64,000 bases of DNA from Nitratireductor basaltis (GTDB lineage: Bacteria > Pseudomonadota > Alphaproteobacteria > Rhizobiales > Rhizobiaceae). This document shows, one piece after another, positions 17,943 to 27,463 of the stretch. Position 1 is the first letter of the stretch; each line of letters opens with the position of its first letter. Both the position numbers and the translations under genes were made by a program. The DNA is taken from contig NZ_JMQM01000001.1 of the NCBI RefSeq assembly GCF_000733725.1, positions 1,426,001 to 1,490,000 of the forward strand. The letters run 5' to 3'. The notes below the pieces were generated by a model. It had not been told where the DNA came from, searched no databases, and saw nothing but the letters and a program-made list of their open reading frames with translations.

Positions 17943-20024
17943 CTATTCCGCCGCCTGTTTCAGTTCGCCGCGCGCAAGTGCAGAGCACTCGGCCATGACG
18001 GCAGAAGCGCGTGCGATCGGATTGGTGAGGTAGAAGTCGGTGACAGGCGACACGAATGCCGCACCGGACATCTGGCCCGCAAGCTTCGACAGATTGGCAA
18101 GCGATGCCGCATCGGCAGGCTCGACGGCGTCAATTGCGGCCATGTGCGGATATTCGCCATAAAGTGCAGCGCGCAACTGAGCCGCGGAGTCGAAGGGCAG
18201 CTTGTGACCGAGCACTTCCGAAAGTGCACGGATGATTGCCCAATCTTCCTTGGCCTCGCCCGGAGCGAAACCGGCGCGGGTGGTCATCTGCACACGGCCT
18301 TCGGTGTTCACATAGGTCGCGGCCTTTTCCGTATAGGTCGCAGCCGGCAGGATGACATCGGCGCGGTGGGCGCCTGCGTCACCATGGGTGCCGATATAGA
18401 CGGTGAAGGCTTCACCCAGCGAAGCCATGTCGATCTCGTCAGCGCCGAGCAGGAACATGACGTCCATGTTTCCGGCCATGCCTGCAATGTCGCGACCGCC
18501 CTCGCTCGGCACGAAGCCGATATCGAGCGCACCGACGCGCGAAGCGGCGGTGTGAAGAACAGCAAAACCGTTCCATTCTTCGCCAACTGCACCGACGGTA
18601 TCGGCAAGCTTGGCCGCCTGGCCGAGAACCGCCTGACCGTCATCTCCGATCAGCGCGCCCTGGCCAATGATGATCATCGGACGCTTCGCGTTCTTCAGAA
18701 CATCGAGGAAGGCGCCCTTGCCGCCTGCCATTTCGGCAAGCGTGTCGGAACCGGCGCCGAGCATTTCGTAGTCGTAACGAAGGTCCCCCGGATTGCCGAT
18801 CACGCCGATCGGGAAGTCGCCCATGCGCCAGCGCTTGCGGATGCGCGCATTGATGACGGAGGCCTCGAACCGCGGATTGGAGCCGATGATGAGCAGAGCG
18901 TCTGCCTCATCGATGCCTTCGATCGTGGGATTGAAGAGATAGCTCGCGCGGCCAAGGGACGGATCAAGCTTGGTGCCGTCCTGGCGGCAGTCGTGATTGG
19001 TCGAGCCCAGCGACTGCATCAGCGTCTTGAGCGCGAACATCTCTTCGACACCGGCAAGATCGCCGGCAATCGCGCCAATCTTCTCGCCGGAGGTCTTGGA
19101 GACGGCCTTGGCGATCGCCTGGAAGGCTTCAACCCAGGTTGCCGGCTGAAGGCGCTTGCCCTTTCGGACATAGGGACGGTCGAGGCGCTGCGTGCGCAGG
19201 CCATCCCACACGAAACGGGTCTTGTCGGAAATCCACTCCTCGTTCACCGCCTCGTTCACGCGCGGCATGATGCGCATGACCTCGCGGCCACGGGCATCGA
19301 CGCGGATGGCCGAGCCGACCGCATCCATCACGTCGATGGACTGGGTCTTGGACAGTTCCCACGGACGCGCCTGGAAGGCATAGGGCTTGGAGGTGAGCGC
19401 ACCGACCGGGCACAGGTCGATGACATTGCCCTGAAGCTCCGACGTCATGGCCTGTTCGAGATAGGTGGTGATCTCCATATCCTCGCCGCGGCCCGTCGCG
19501 CCGAGCTCGGAAATGCCTGCAACTTCAGTGGTAAAGCGGACGCAGCGCGTGCAATGGATGCAGCGCGTCATGATCGTCTTGACGAGCGGTCCGATATATT
19601 TGTCTTCGACCGCGCGCTTGTTCTCGTGGAAGCGCGAGGAATCCACGCCATAGGCCATGGCCTGGTCCTGCAGATCGCACTCGCCGCCCTGATCGCAGAT
19701 CGGGCAGTCGAGCGGATGGTTGATGAGCAGGAACTCCATGACGCCTTCGCGCGCCTTCTTCACCATTGGCGTCTTGGTGAAGATTTCCGGCGTCTCGCCA
19801 TTGGGGCCGGGACGCAGGTCGCGCACGCCCATGGCGCAGGATGCGGCAGGCTTGGGCGGTCCGCCCTTCACTTCCACCAGGCACATGCGGCAGTTGCCGG
19901 CAACCGACAGGCGCTCATGGAAACAGAAGCGCGGCACTTCCGCGCCCGCTTCTTCAGCGGCCTGCAGCAGCGTGTAGTGATCGGGTACTTCGATCTCCGT
20001 GCCGTCGACTTTGAGTTTTGCCAT
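17943..20024 (-). CDS. nuoG: NADH-quinone oxidoreductase subunit G
   Basis: A 693-residue iron-sulfur subunit of the NADH-oxidising arm. The N-terminal 2Fe-2S ligands are C34, C45, C48 and C63 ([18 protein letters not shown]). They are followed by the His/Cys motif [17 protein letters not shown] (about 102-118) and [10 protein letters not shown] (about 153-162) with a later CPVGAL. The rest is a molybdopterin-oxidoreductase-like fold without cofactor. It starts 49 bases after the nuoF stop. Confidence 0.97.
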   Translation of the reverse strand: MAKLKVDGTEIEVPDHYTLLQAAEEAGAEVPRFCFHERLSVAGNCRMCLVEVKGGPPKPAASCAMGVRDLRPGPNGETPEIFTKTPMVKKAREGVMEFLLINHPLDCPICDQGGECDLQDQAMAYGVDSSRFHENKRAVEDKYIGPLVKTIMTRCIHCTRCVRFTTEVAGISELGATGRGEDMEITTYLEQAMTSELQGNVIDLCPVGALTSKPYAFQARPWELSKTQSIDVMDAVGSAIRVDARGREVMRIMPRVNEAVNEEWISDKTRFVWDGLRTQRLDRPYVRKGKRLQPATWVEAFQAIAKAVSKTSGEKIGAIAGDLAGVEEMFALKTLMQSLGSTNHDCRQDGTKLDPSLGRASYLFNPTIEGIDEADALLIIGSNPRFEASVINARIRKRWRMGDFPIGVIGNPGDLRYDYEMLGAGSDTLAEMAGGKGAFLDVLKNAKRPMIIIGQGALIGDDGQAVLGQAAKLADTVGAVGEEWNGFAVLHTAASRVGALDIGFVPSEGGRDIAGMAGNMDVMFLLGADEIDMASLGEAFTVYIGTHGDAGAHRADVILPAATYTEKAATYVNTEGRVQMTTRAGFAPGEAKEDWAIIRALSEVLGHKLPFDSAAQLRAALYGEYPHMAAIDAVEPADAASLANLSKLAGQMSGAAFVSPVTDFYLTNPIARASAVMAECSALARGELKQAAE

Positions 20025-20073
20025 TATCGCTGTCCGTTGCCTCTCGCCCTCACTAAGGGCTTGAACCTTTAAC

Positions 20074-21378
20074 CTACTCCGCTGCCACCATCGCCGGTTC
20101 GGCGCGGTGTGCGTTGCGGGTGAATTCGTCGATGCGCCGCTCGATCTCGGGGCGGAAGTGGCGGATCAGACCCTGAATGGGCCATGCGGCCGCGTCGCCA
20201 AGCGCACAGATCGTGTGGCCTTCAACCTGCTTGGTCACGTCAAGCAGCATGTCGATTTCGTGCTTGTGGGCTTCGCCGCGCACGAGACGCTCCATGACGC
20301 GCCACATCCAGCCGGTGCCTTCGCGGCACGGCGTGCACTGGCCGCAGCTTTCGTGCTTGTAGAAGTAGGAGAGACGGGCGATCGCCTTCACGATGTCGGT
20401 GGACTTGTCCATCACAATCACCGCCGCGGTACCCAGACCCGACTTCAGCTCGCGCAGGCTGTCGAAATCCATCGGCGTGTCGATGATCTGCTCAGCAGGC
20501 ACCAGCGGCACCGAAGAACCGCCCGGAATGACAGCAAGCAGATTGTCCCAGCCGCCGCGAATGCCACCGCAATGGCGCTCGATCAGCTCGCGGAACGGGA
20601 TCGACATCTCTTCTTCCACCGTGCACGGATTTTCCACGTGACCGGAGATGCAGAAGAGCTTGGTGCCCTTGTTGTTTTCGCGCCCGAAGGAGGAGAACCA
20701 CGAAGCGCCACGACGCAGGATGGTCGGTGCAACGGCGATGGACTCGACATTGTTGACCGTGGTCGGGCAGCCATAAAGGCCGACATTGGCCGGGAATGGC
20801 GGCTTGAGGCGGGGTTGGCCCTTCTTGCCTTCAAGGCTTTCCAGAAGTGCGGTTTCCTCACCGCAGATATAGGCGCCCGCACCGTGATGGACGAAGACGT
20901 CCATGTCCCAGCCGCATTTGTTGTTCCGGCCCAGAAGGCCCGCGTCATAGCATTCGTCGATGGCGCGCTGCAGAGCCTCGCGCTCGCGAATGAACTCGCC
21001 GCGGACATAGATATAGGCGGTGTGCGCACCCATCGCGAAACCGGCGATCAGGCAGCCTTCGATCAGCGTATGCGGATCGTGGCGCATGATGTCGCGGTCC
21101 TTGCAGGTGCCCGGCTCCGACTCGTCGGCATTGACGACGAGATAATGCGGACGCTCGCCCTGTTCCTTGGGCATGAAGGACCATTTGAGACCGGTCGGGA
21201 AGCCTGCGCCACCACGACCGCGAAGGCCGGAGGCCTTCATCTCGTTGATGATCCAGTCGCGGCCCTTGGCCACGATCTCATTGGTGCTGTCCCAATGGCC
21301 ACGGGCCATGGCGCCCTTCAACGACTTGTCGAAGCGACCATAGATATTGGTGAAGATGCGGTCCTGATCCTGAAGCAT
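20074..21378 (-). CDS. nuoF: NADH-quinone oxidoreductase subunit F
   Basis: A 434-residue flavoprotein that binds NADH and FMN and carries 4Fe-4S cluster N3. The FMN/NADH site is seen in [16 protein letters not shown] (51-66) and [13 protein letters not shown]; the cluster ligands are in [15 protein letters not shown] (about 351-365) with a later Cys in [11 protein letters not shown] at 21378 ([14 protein letters not shown]) has GGAG seven bases upstream, inside the nuoE stop region, so it is preferred over an in-frame start 20 codons earlier. Confidence 0.97.
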   Translation of the reverse strand: MLQDQDRIFTNIYGRFDKSLKGAMARGHWDSTNEIVAKGRDWIINEMKASGLRGRGGAGFPTGLKWSFMPKEQGERPHYLVVNADESEPGTCKDRDIMRHDPHTLIEGCLIAGFAMGAHTAYIYVRGEFIREREALQRAIDECYDAGLLGRNNKCGWDMDVFVHHGAGAYICGEETALLESLEGKKGQPRLKPPFPANVGLYGCPTTVNNVESIAVAPTILRRGASWFSSFGRENNKGTKLFCISGHVENPCTVEEEMSIPFRELIERHCGGIRGGWDNLLAVIPGGSSVPLVPAEQIIDTPMDFDSLRELKSGLGTAAVIVMDKSTDIVKAIARLSYFYKHESCGQCTPCREGTGWMWRVMERLVRGEAHKHEIDMLLDVTKQVEGHTICALGDAAAWPIQGLIRHFRPEIERRIDEFTRNAHRAEPAMVAAE

Positions 21379-21388
21379 CAAACTCTCC

Positions 21389-22678
21389 TCACCGCGGCTT
21401 CTTGCCGAAAACGCGGATATATTCGGCTTCGCCGCCACGGGCCAGCGCGTCTGCCTGCTTTACCCAGTTGTCGCGATCAATGCGACCCTTGAAGCGCAGA
21501 TATCCATCGACCCAGTCGCGCTGATCCTGTGTCCAGGCAGCAATCTGAGCGAAGGTATAGATGCCGAGTTCGTTCAGGATGCCCTCGATCTTCGGGCCAA
21601 CGCCGGAAATCATCTTGAGGTCATCCGGTTCAGCCGGACGGCGAATGCCTTCGGGCCGCCGCTCGTCATCAAGCGATGGCTTTGCGGTTTTGTTGGGAGC
21701 TGGCGATTCCGGACCCGGCTCGGGATCCTTCGCGGCCTTCGCCTTTTTCAGCTCAGGCGATTCCAGTTCCTTTTCCTCGCCTTCGACCCGATGATCATCG
21801 GAATGCTTGCGGGTCTTGACGGTCTTCTCGGTTTCCTCGGCAACGCGGTCGGCCTGTACCGGCTTTTCCTTCGGCGCGTCCGCGCTTGCAGCCTTCTCTA
21901 CCGAATTGTCGCTCTTGACCGGCGACGGTGACTTGATTGCGGGATCGGTCTCGCGCGCATCCGTTTCGGGCTTTGCGGCCCGGGACGGCGGGACCTGGGT
22001 ATCGGCTTCTGCAGCACTTGGCTCTTCGGCATTGGCAGAGCCCTGCCAGTGCTTGCGCTTCACCGCCTCTTCGTCGGTGAGCGAGGTGAGGCCGGAGGCC
22101 GGAGCGGAATAGGTGCGGTCGATCTGGGGACCAGGCGTGATCGTATCGCCCTTGTCCGCCTCGAAAGCCTCGATGATCTCGTCGAGACGCTCAACCGTCA
22201 GATCTTCATAGGTATCCTTGAAGATCATGACCATGGGAGCGTTCACACACGCGCCCTGACACTCCACCTCTTCCCAGGACAGGGTGCCCTCGGCGTTGGT
22301 GTGGAAGGGTTCGGGATGGATCTTCTTCTTGCAAAGATCGATGAGATCCCCTGCCCCGCGCAGCATGCAGGGCGTGGTTCCGCAGACCTGGATGTGAGCC
22401 TTCGTGCCGATGGGCTGAAGTTGGAACTGGGTGTAGAAGGTCGCGACCTCGAGCACGCGGATCAGCGGCATGTCGAGCATGTCTGCAACATGTTCAACGG
22501 CGGCACGCGTAACCCAGCCTTCCTGCTCCTGCGCAAGCATCAGAAGCGGGATAACAGCGGAATGCTGACGGCCTTCAGGATATTTCGCGATCCAGCCTTT
22601 CGCCTGTTCACCCATTTCTGGCGAAAAGGCGAAGGAAGCGGGCTGGACGGCTTCGTCTGCAAGACGGCGGACTGACAT
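21389..22678 (-). CDS. nuoE: NADH-quinone oxidoreductase subunit E with long C-terminal extension
   Basis: A 429-residue protein: the first 175 residues are a normal thioredoxin-like NuoE with 2Fe-2S ligands C99, C104, C140 and C144. Residues about 195-350 are a charged, Ala/Pro/Glu/Lys-rich, probably disordered linker. The last 75 residues form a compact helical domain ([20 protein letters not shown], then [20 protein letters not shown] and a [13 protein letters not shown] segment) that looks like a helix-hairpin-helix fold. Similar tails are known to me in rhizobial NuoE and in some L21 proteins. Typical NuoE is 160-240 residues. Its ATG overlaps the nuoD stop (TAATG). The role of the tail is unknown. 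Confidence 0.93.
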   Translation of the reverse strand: MSVRRLADEAVQPASFAFSPEMGEQAKGWIAKYPEGRQHSAVIPLLMLAQEQEGWVTRAAVEHVADMLDMPLIRVLEVATFYTQFQLQPIGTKAHIQVCGTTPCMLRGAGDLIDLCKKKIHPEPFHTNAEGTLSWEEVECQGACVNAPMVMIFKDTYEDLTVERLDEIIEAFEADKGDTITPGPQIDRTYSAPASGLTSLTDEEAVKRKHWQGSANAEEPSAAEADTQVPPSRAAKPETDARETDPAIKSPSPVKSDNSVEKAASADAPKEKPVQADRVAEETEKTVKTRKHSDDHRVEGEEKELESPELKKAKAAKDPEPGPESPAPNKTAKPSLDDERRPEGIRRPAEPDDLKMISGVGPKIEGILNELGIYTFAQIAAWTQDQRDWVDGYLRFKGRIDRDNWVKQADALARGGEAEYIRVFGKKPR

Positions 22679-23868
22679 TAGCGGTCTACCTCACCAAACA
22701 CGATGTCGAGGGAGCCGAGCACGGCGGATACGTCGGCGAGCAGGTGTCCGCGGCACATATAATCCATGGCCTGCAGGTGAGCATAGCCAGGTGCGCGGAA
22801 CTTGCAGCGATAGGGTTTGTTGGTGCCGTCGGCGACGAGATAGACGCCGAACTCGCCCTTCGGCGCTTCAACGGCGGCGTAAACTTCACCGGCAGGCACG
22901 TGGAAGCCCTCTGTATAGAGCTTGAAGTGATGGATCAGCGCTTCCATCGAACGCTTCATGGCCGGGCGCTTGGGCGGAACGATCTTGCCATCGGTGTTGG
23001 AGACCGGCCCCGTACGCTCGGTGCCCAGAAGACGGTCGACGCACTGGCGCATGATCTTCGCCGACTGGCGCATCTCTTCCATGCGGATGAGATAGCGGTC
23101 GTAGCAGTCGCCATTCTTGCCGATCGGGATGTCGAATTCCATTTCGGAATAGCATTCATAGGGCTGGCTCTTGCGCAGATCCCATGCAGCGCCCGAACCG
23201 CGCACCATCACGCCGGAGAAACCGCGCGCCCATGCATCATCCAGGCTGATCACGCCGATATCGACGTTGCGCTGCTTGAAGATGCGGTTGTCGGTCAGCA
23301 GGTCGTCCAGATTGGAGACCGTCTGCAGGAACGGGTCGATCCAGTTGCCGATGTCCTCGACAAGCTGATCGGGCAGATCCTGGTGAACGCCGCCGGGACG
23401 GAAATAGGCCGAGTGCATGCGCGCACCCGATGCGCGCTCGTAGAACACCATCAGCTTCTCGCGCTCTTCAAAGCCCCAAAGCGGCGGCGTGAGCGCGCCC
23501 ACATCCATGGCCTGGGTGGTGATGTTCAGAAGATGCGAAAGGATGCGGCCAATCTCGGAGTAAAGCACGCGGATCAACTGGCCGCGGATCGGCACCTCAA
23601 TATCCAGAAGCCGCTCGATGCCCAGCGCATAGGCATGCTCCTGGTTCATCGGCGCCACGTAATCGAGGCGGTCGAGATAAGGCAGGCCCTGGAGATAGGT
23701 CTTGTACTCGATCAGCTTCTCAGTGCCGCGATGAAGCAGACCGATATGCGGATCGACACGCTCGACCACCTCACCGTCAAGCTCCAGCACAAGGCGCAGA
23801 ACGCCGTGAGCCGCCGGATGCTGCGGACCGAAATTGATGTTGAAATTGCGGACGGATGTTTCAGGCAT
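22678..23868 (-). CDS. nuoD: NADH-quinone oxidoreductase subunit D
   Basis: A 396-residue subunit related to the large subunit of NiFe hydrogenases that forms the quinone site with NuoB. The N-terminal [22 protein letters not shown] (about 12-33; quinone-site His in QHPAAHG) and the C-terminal [15 protein letters not shown] and ending DIVFGEVDR are diagnostic. The ATG at 23868 has GGAG seven bases upstream. A perfect hairpin (CAGCAAC/GTTGCTG, 23878-23894) lies just before that ribosome site, next to the inserted cassette. Confidence 0.97.
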   Translation of the reverse strand: MPETSVRNFNINFGPQHPAAHGVLRLVLELDGEVVERVDPHIGLLHRGTEKLIEYKTYLQGLPYLDRLDYVAPMNQEHAYALGIERLLDIEVPIRGQLIRVLYSEIGRILSHLLNITTQAMDVGALTPPLWGFEEREKLMVFYERASGARMHSAYFRPGGVHQDLPDQLVEDIGNWIDPFLQTVSNLDDLLTDNRIFKQRNVDIGVISLDDAWARGFSGVMVRGSGAAWDLRKSQPYECYSEMEFDIPIGKNGDCYDRYLIRMEEMRQSAKIMRQCVDRLLGTERTGPVSNTDGKIVPPKRPAMKRSMEALIHHFKLYTEGFHVPAGEVYAAVEAPKGEFGVYLVADGTNKPYRCKFRAPGYAHLQAMDYMCRGHLLADVSAVLGSLDIVFGEVDR

Positions 23869-23893
23869 GACGGGCTCCAGCAACGGGGTTGCT

Positions 23894-24377
23894 GAGTTGG
23901 TGGTCGGTAGTCGGTAGTGAATAGTAGGTAGTAATCATCTTGTCGGTCCGTCTACTCACTACTTTGCTTCGCTTGTACCGCTCGGATCAGTGAACGCAGC
24001 ATCTTTCCGATTTCCTCACAGCGACGCAAAAGTTCGGTTTCATTCTCAGTCGGGCAGACACCAACCCGACATGCGAGCAGAATCTGCGTTTCAAGCTCTT
24101 TCAGAGATCCCTGCGCCACTCGCAAGAACTGAACAAAGACCCCATTACTATCTCTTCCGAAGCCTTCGGCGATGTTCGAGGCTATGGACACGGAGGCACG
24201 ACGCATCTGGCTTGTCAGACCGTAAATCTCGGAATTCGGGAAACTGTCGCTTGCCTTGTACACAGCTTCGGCCAACGCCATTGCTGCCTGCCAAACCTTC
24301 AAGTCCCGATAATTCCGGATGACATCTGCCACCCATACCTCCTGCCCTACCAACTACCTACTACCGACCACCTACTC
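23894..24377. mobile_element. 0.48-kb cassette with terminal inverted repeats inside the nuo operon
   Basis: The segment between nuoC and nuoD is bounded by an 18-base inverted repeat with one mismatch: GAGTTGGTGGTCGGTAGT on the plus strand at 23894-23911, and GAGTAGGTGGTCGGTAGT on the minus strand at 24377-24360. Inside each end the motif GGTAGT recurs in degenerate tandem copies. The right repeat covers the last codon and stop (GAG TAG) of nuoC, so the insertion may have supplied them. The only gene within is a four-helix-bundle protein in the operon direction. No transposase is present, so any mobility would be in trans; mobile status is inferred. Confidence 0.65.
23952..24332 (-). CDS. 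four-helix-bundle protein of the 23S rRNA intervening-sequence (IVP) family
   Basis: A 126-residue all-helical protein with the hallmarks of the IVP/S23 family (TIGR02436-like): an N-terminal NYRDLKVWQAAMALAEAVY, the central YGLTSQMRRASVSIASNIAEG with FGRDS, and FLRVAQGSLKELETQ. Family members are encoded in intervening sequences of 23S rRNA and elsewhere; they form oligomers but their function is unsettled. GTG at 24332 is chosen because AGGAGG lies five bases upstream. The gene lies between nuoC and nuoD, inside a cassette with terminal inverted repeats and in the same direction, so it must share the complex I transcript. Confidence 0.88.
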   Translation of the reverse strand: MADVIRNYRDLKVWQAAMALAEAVYKASDSFPNSEIYGLTSQMRRASVSIASNIAEGFGRDSNGVFVQFLRVAQGSLKELETQILLACRVGVCPTENETELLRRCEEIGKMLRSLIRAVQAKQSSE

Positions 24378-24974
24378 CTTGGCTTTCTCATCCCCCGGCA
24401 ACACATACTCCGTTCCCTCCCACGGAGAGAGGAAGTCGAAGTTGCGGAATTCCTGGCGCAGTTCCACCGGCTCGTAGACCACGCGCTTGGCTTCGCCGTC
24501 GTAGCGAACCTCGACATAGCCGGTCAGCGGGAAGTCCTTGCGAAGCGGGTAACCCTCGAAACCGTAGTCGGTCAGGATGCGGCGCAGGTCCGGGTGGCCG
24601 GTGAAGAGCACGCCATACATGTCGTAGACTTCGCGCTCGTACCAGTCGGCACCCGGGAAGACGTCGATGACGGAAGGCACGGGCGTGTCTTCATCGGTCG
24701 ACAGCTTCACGCGGATACGCTGGTTCTGGCGCGGAGACAGGAGATGGTAGACCACCTCGAACCGCTTCTTGCGCGCCGGATAGTCGGCGCCGGAAATGTC
24801 GATGAAGGACACGAACTGGCACTGAACATCGCTTTTCAGGAAGTTCAGCACGTCGACGATGTCGCCGGCCTCGACGATCAGCGTCAGTTCGCCATAGGCC
24901 ACCACCGCGTCCTGGATCTGTGCATCCAGCTTCTCGGTGATATAGGCCGCCAGGTCCTTTAGCGCTTCGCTCAT
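24372..24974 (-). CDS. nuoC: NADH-quinone oxidoreductase subunit C
   Basis: A 200-residue peripheral subunit (30-kDa type) connecting NuoD and NuoB. Recognisable motifs are [51 protein letters not shown], here noted as [12 protein letters not shown] (about 110-121) and [20 protein letters not shown] (about 129-148). Separate from nuoD, as usual in alphaproteobacteria. Its last codon and stop lie within the terminal repeat of the inserted cassette, so the native 3' end may have been altered. Confidence 0.96.
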   Translation of the reverse strand: MSEALKDLAAYITEKLDAQIQDAVVAYGELTLIVEAGDIVDVLNFLKSDVQCQFVSFIDISGADYPARKKRFEVVYHLLSPRQNQRIRVKLSTDEDTPVPSVIDVFPGADWYEREVYDMYGVLFTGHPDLRRILTDYGFEGYPLRKDFPLTGYVEVRYDGEAKRVVYEPVELRQEFRNFDFLSPWEGTEYVLPGDEKAKE

Positions 24975-24985
24975 GACTTCAAACC

Positions 24986-25561
24986 TCAGCGCTCGATCGT
25001 GCCGGTCCGGCGGATCTTCTTCTGCAGAAGAAGAATGCCGTAGAGCAGTGCTTCAGCGGTGGGCGGGCAGCCCGGCACATAGATATCCACCGGCACGATG
25101 CGGTCGCAGCCCCGCACAACCGAATAGGAGTAGTGGTAGTAGCCGCCGCCATTGGCGCAAGAACCCATGGAGATGACGTAACGCGGCTCGGGCATCTGGT
25201 CATAGACCTTGCGCAGAGCGGGCGCCATCTTGTTGGTCAGCGTGCCGGCGACGATCATCACGTCGGACTGGCGCGGCGAGGCGCGCGGCGCGATGCCGAA
25301 ACGCTCGGCGTCATAGCGCGGCATGGAGACATGCATCATCTCCACGGCACAGCAGGCCAGACCGAAGGTCATCCACATCAGCGAGCCGGTACGTGCCCAG
25401 GTGATCAGCGCTTCCGAGGAGGTTACGATGAACCCCTTGTCGGAAAGCTCGTCATTGATGCCGGAGAAGAACGGGTCGTTCTCGCCAACCGGATTTCCTG
25501 TATTCGGGTCGACCAGACCGCGCGGCTGGGGCGCGATGAGGGTCTTGTCATTCAATCCCAT
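24986..25561 (-). CDS. nuoB: NADH-quinone oxidoreductase subunit B
   Basis: A 191-residue subunit that binds the terminal 4Fe-4S cluster N2, the direct electron donor to quinone. The ligands are the adjacent C70-C71 ([10 protein letters not shown]), C135 (MGSCANGGG) and C165 (PGCPPTAE). ATG at 25561 with GGGAG upstream gives the usual length and overlaps the end of nuoA by ten bases, implying coupled translation. Confidence 0.97.
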   Translation of the reverse strand: MGLNDKTLIAPQPRGLVDPNTGNPVGENDPFFSGINDELSDKGFIVTSSEALITWARTGSLMWMTFGLACCAVEMMHVSMPRYDAERFGIAPRASPRQSDVMIVAGTLTNKMAPALRKVYDQMPEPRYVISMGSCANGGGYYHYSYSVVRGCDRIVPVDIYVPGCPPTAEALLYGILLLQKKIRRTGTIER

Positions 25562-25917
25562 TCCAGCGCTCCCTTCTTCCACTCATAGATAAAGCCGATG
25601 GTGAGAACACCAAGGAACACCATCATGGACCAGAAACCCATCCAACCCACTTCACCGAAGGAAACGGCCCAGGGGAAGAGAAAGGCGACTTCGAGATCGA
25701 AGATGATGAAGAGGATGGCCACCAGGTAGAAACGCACGTCGAACTTCATGCGCGCGTCGTCAAAGGCGTTGAAGCCACATTCATAGGCGGAAAGCTTCTC
25801 CGGATCCGGATTGCGATAGGCAACCAGGAACGGGGCAATCACAAGCACCAGACAGATGGCCAGCGCCACGCCCATGAAGATGATGATTGGTAGATATGAA
25901 CTCAGTAGATCGTTCAT
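25552..25917 (-). CDS. nuoA: NADH-quinone oxidoreductase subunit A
   Basis: A 121-residue subunit with three transmembrane segments (about 10-30, 62-85, 90-112). The conserved loop [24 protein letters not shown] is present, seen here as [17 protein letters not shown] (about 43-59). First gene of the nuo cluster; the promoter must lie within 25918-26200 but I see no unambiguous -35/-10 pair. Confidence 0.96.
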   Translation of the reverse strand: MNDLLSSYLPIIIFMGVALAICLVLVIAPFLVAYRNPDPEKLSAYECGFNAFDDARMKFDVRFYLVAILFIIFDLEVAFLFPWAVSFGEVGWMGFWSMMVFLGVLTIGFIYEWKKGALEWD

Positions 25918-26204
25918 TGTCCGACTTTCCGTTACCGGTTTTCAGCCCGGTTCCGTACTGGGGCTGTCGCGGATCTGTCGAAGCTGGAAATCGGCAGCGC
26001 GGCTCATGCCCATGTTGCAACGCGGCGAGGGTTAGCGCAGGCGCTTGAGCGACGCAAGTCTAACGTGGCAAAGTTTGGGCATAAGTGACTGATTGCGCCC
26101 TTTTCCACCGCGCTCCAGGCAAGTGTCAGCAGCCTGCGGCCTGCGGCTGGTCCTCGCGGGCATCTGCGCCTAGCATCGACAAAGGTCGGGGGAAAGCAGG
26201 CTTG

Positions 26205-27407
26205 ATGCAAACACTTACCAATCTACAGGCGCGCCGCATCGCACTTCTGGCGCAGGGTTTCGGTGATCCTGAGCCAAAGGAGGTCGGGCGCGCGCAGCTC
26301 TTGAAGACACTCAGGCGAATCGGACTTTTCCAGATCGACTCGGTCAATGTCGCCGTGCGCGCGCATTACATGCCGCTCTATTCCAGGATGGGCGCCTACC
26401 GACAGGAGTTGCTGGAGCGCGTGAGCGGGCGCAGGCCGCGCGGCGCATTCGAATATTGGGCGCATGAAGCCTCGCTGTTGCCGGTCGAGGATCAGCCGCT
26501 GTTTCGGTGGAGGATGGAAAGGGCGCGCCGAGGGGTCGGGATCTATAGTGGCCTTGCGCGTTTCGGGCGGGAGAAGCAGGCGTTCATCCGCAGCGTTCTT
26601 GACCGCGTTGCAGATGATGGTCCCCTCACCTGTTCGGCCATCGAAGGGCACAAGGGACAAGCCGGTTGGTGGGAATGGTCTGACGCCAAGAGAGCGCTTG
26701 AATGGCTGTTCTGGGCCGGCCTCGTCACCACGCATTCGCGCGGCGCAAATTTCGAGCGCGTCTATGATTTGCCCGAGCGGGTGCTGCCCGAGCGGGTCCT
26801 GGATGCTCCCACACCTCACGAGGCCGATGCACAGCGCATGCTTGTCGCAAATGCTGCCCGAGCACTTGGCATTGCGACCCAGTCGGACCTGCGCGACTAC
26901 TACCGGCTCGCACCGGCAGACGCCTATCCGCGAATCAACGAGCTGGTGGAAGACGGTGTGCTGGAGCCGGTAGCCGTAAGAGGCTGGCGCAACATCGCCT
27001 ATCTGCACCGCGACGCGCGAAAGCCTCGTCCCGTGCGCGCCAGTGCGCTTCTCGCGCCGTTCGACCCGCTGATATGGGAACGAACGCGCGCCGAGCGGAT
27101 CTTTGGCTTTCGCTACCGCATCGAGATCTACACGCCTGCCCACAAGCGACAGCACGGATATTATGTCTATCCGTTTCTGCTGGGTGAAAAGCTTGCTGCG
27201 CGCGTCGATTTGAAAGCGGATCGCAAGGCGGGGATGCTGCTGGTTCAAAACGCCACGCTTGAGGAAGCCCAGGCCAGCGGGGAAACTGCACATGCGCTCG
27301 CGGCACGTCTGTCGAACATGGCGTCATGGCTGGGACTAAATGGCGTGATCGTCCGCAGCGAGGGCTATTTCAGTGCCGATGTCACCCGGTCCCTCTCCCA
27401 GACATAG
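26205..27407 (+). CDS. winged-helix DNA-binding protein of the YcaQ/AlkX (HTH_42, DUF1006) family
   Basis: A 400-residue protein of the HTH_42 superfamily, whose members AlkZ and YcaQ (AlkX) are DNA glycosylases that unhook interstrand crosslinks and remove bulky N7-alkylguanines. The N-terminal winged helix (LQARRIALLAQGF) leads to the catalytic-type motif FQIDSVNVAVRAHYMPLYSR, with Q43-I-D45 matching the QxD signature of the YcaQ branch. EYWAHEASLLP and the C-terminal DPLIWERTRAERIFGFRYR and HGYYVYPFL are family features. The ATG at 26205 has only a weak ribosome site, and a longer in-frame start exists at 26085. No SOS box is seen upstream. It is divergent from nuoA. Confidence 0.85.
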   Translation: MQTLTNLQARRIALLAQGFGDPEPKEVGRAQLLKTLRRIGLFQIDSVNVAVRAHYMPLYSRMGAYRQELLERVSGRRPRGAFEYWAHEASLLPVEDQPLFRWRMERARRGVGIYSGLARFGREKQAFIRSVLDRVADDGPLTCSAIEGHKGQAGWWEWSDAKRALEWLFWAGLVTTHSRGANFERVYDLPERVLPERVLDAPTPHEADAQRMLVANAARALGIATQSDLRDYYRLAPADAYPRINELVEDGVLEPVAVRGWRNIAYLHRDARKPRPVRASALLAPFDPLIWERTRAERIFGFRYRIEIYTPAHKRQHGYYVYPFLLGEKLAARVDLKADRKAGMLLVQNATLEEAQASGETAHALAARLSNMASWLGLNGVIVRSEGYFSADVTRSLSQT

Positions 27408-27410
27408 GAA

Positions 27411-27434
27411 ACCGGGCACAACGAGGTGCCCGGT
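27411..27434. terminator. bidirectional hairpin between convergent genes
   Basis: ACCGGGCAC (27411-27419), loop AACGAG, GTGCCCGGT (27426-27434): a perfect 9-bp stem between the convergent YcaQ-family and secreted-protein genes. T tracts are short on both sides (TTTCC on the minus strand), so termination may be partial. Confidence 0.55.
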
Positions 27435-27463
27435 CATGAGAAATTTCGATTCGGATCAGGCGC

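Noticed and set aside
17217-20072. A 951-codon open frame on the plus strand
   Set aside because: It lies wholly antisense to nuoG, nuoH and their junction; long antisense frames arise from the GC-rich third positions of these genes and the product shows no domain.
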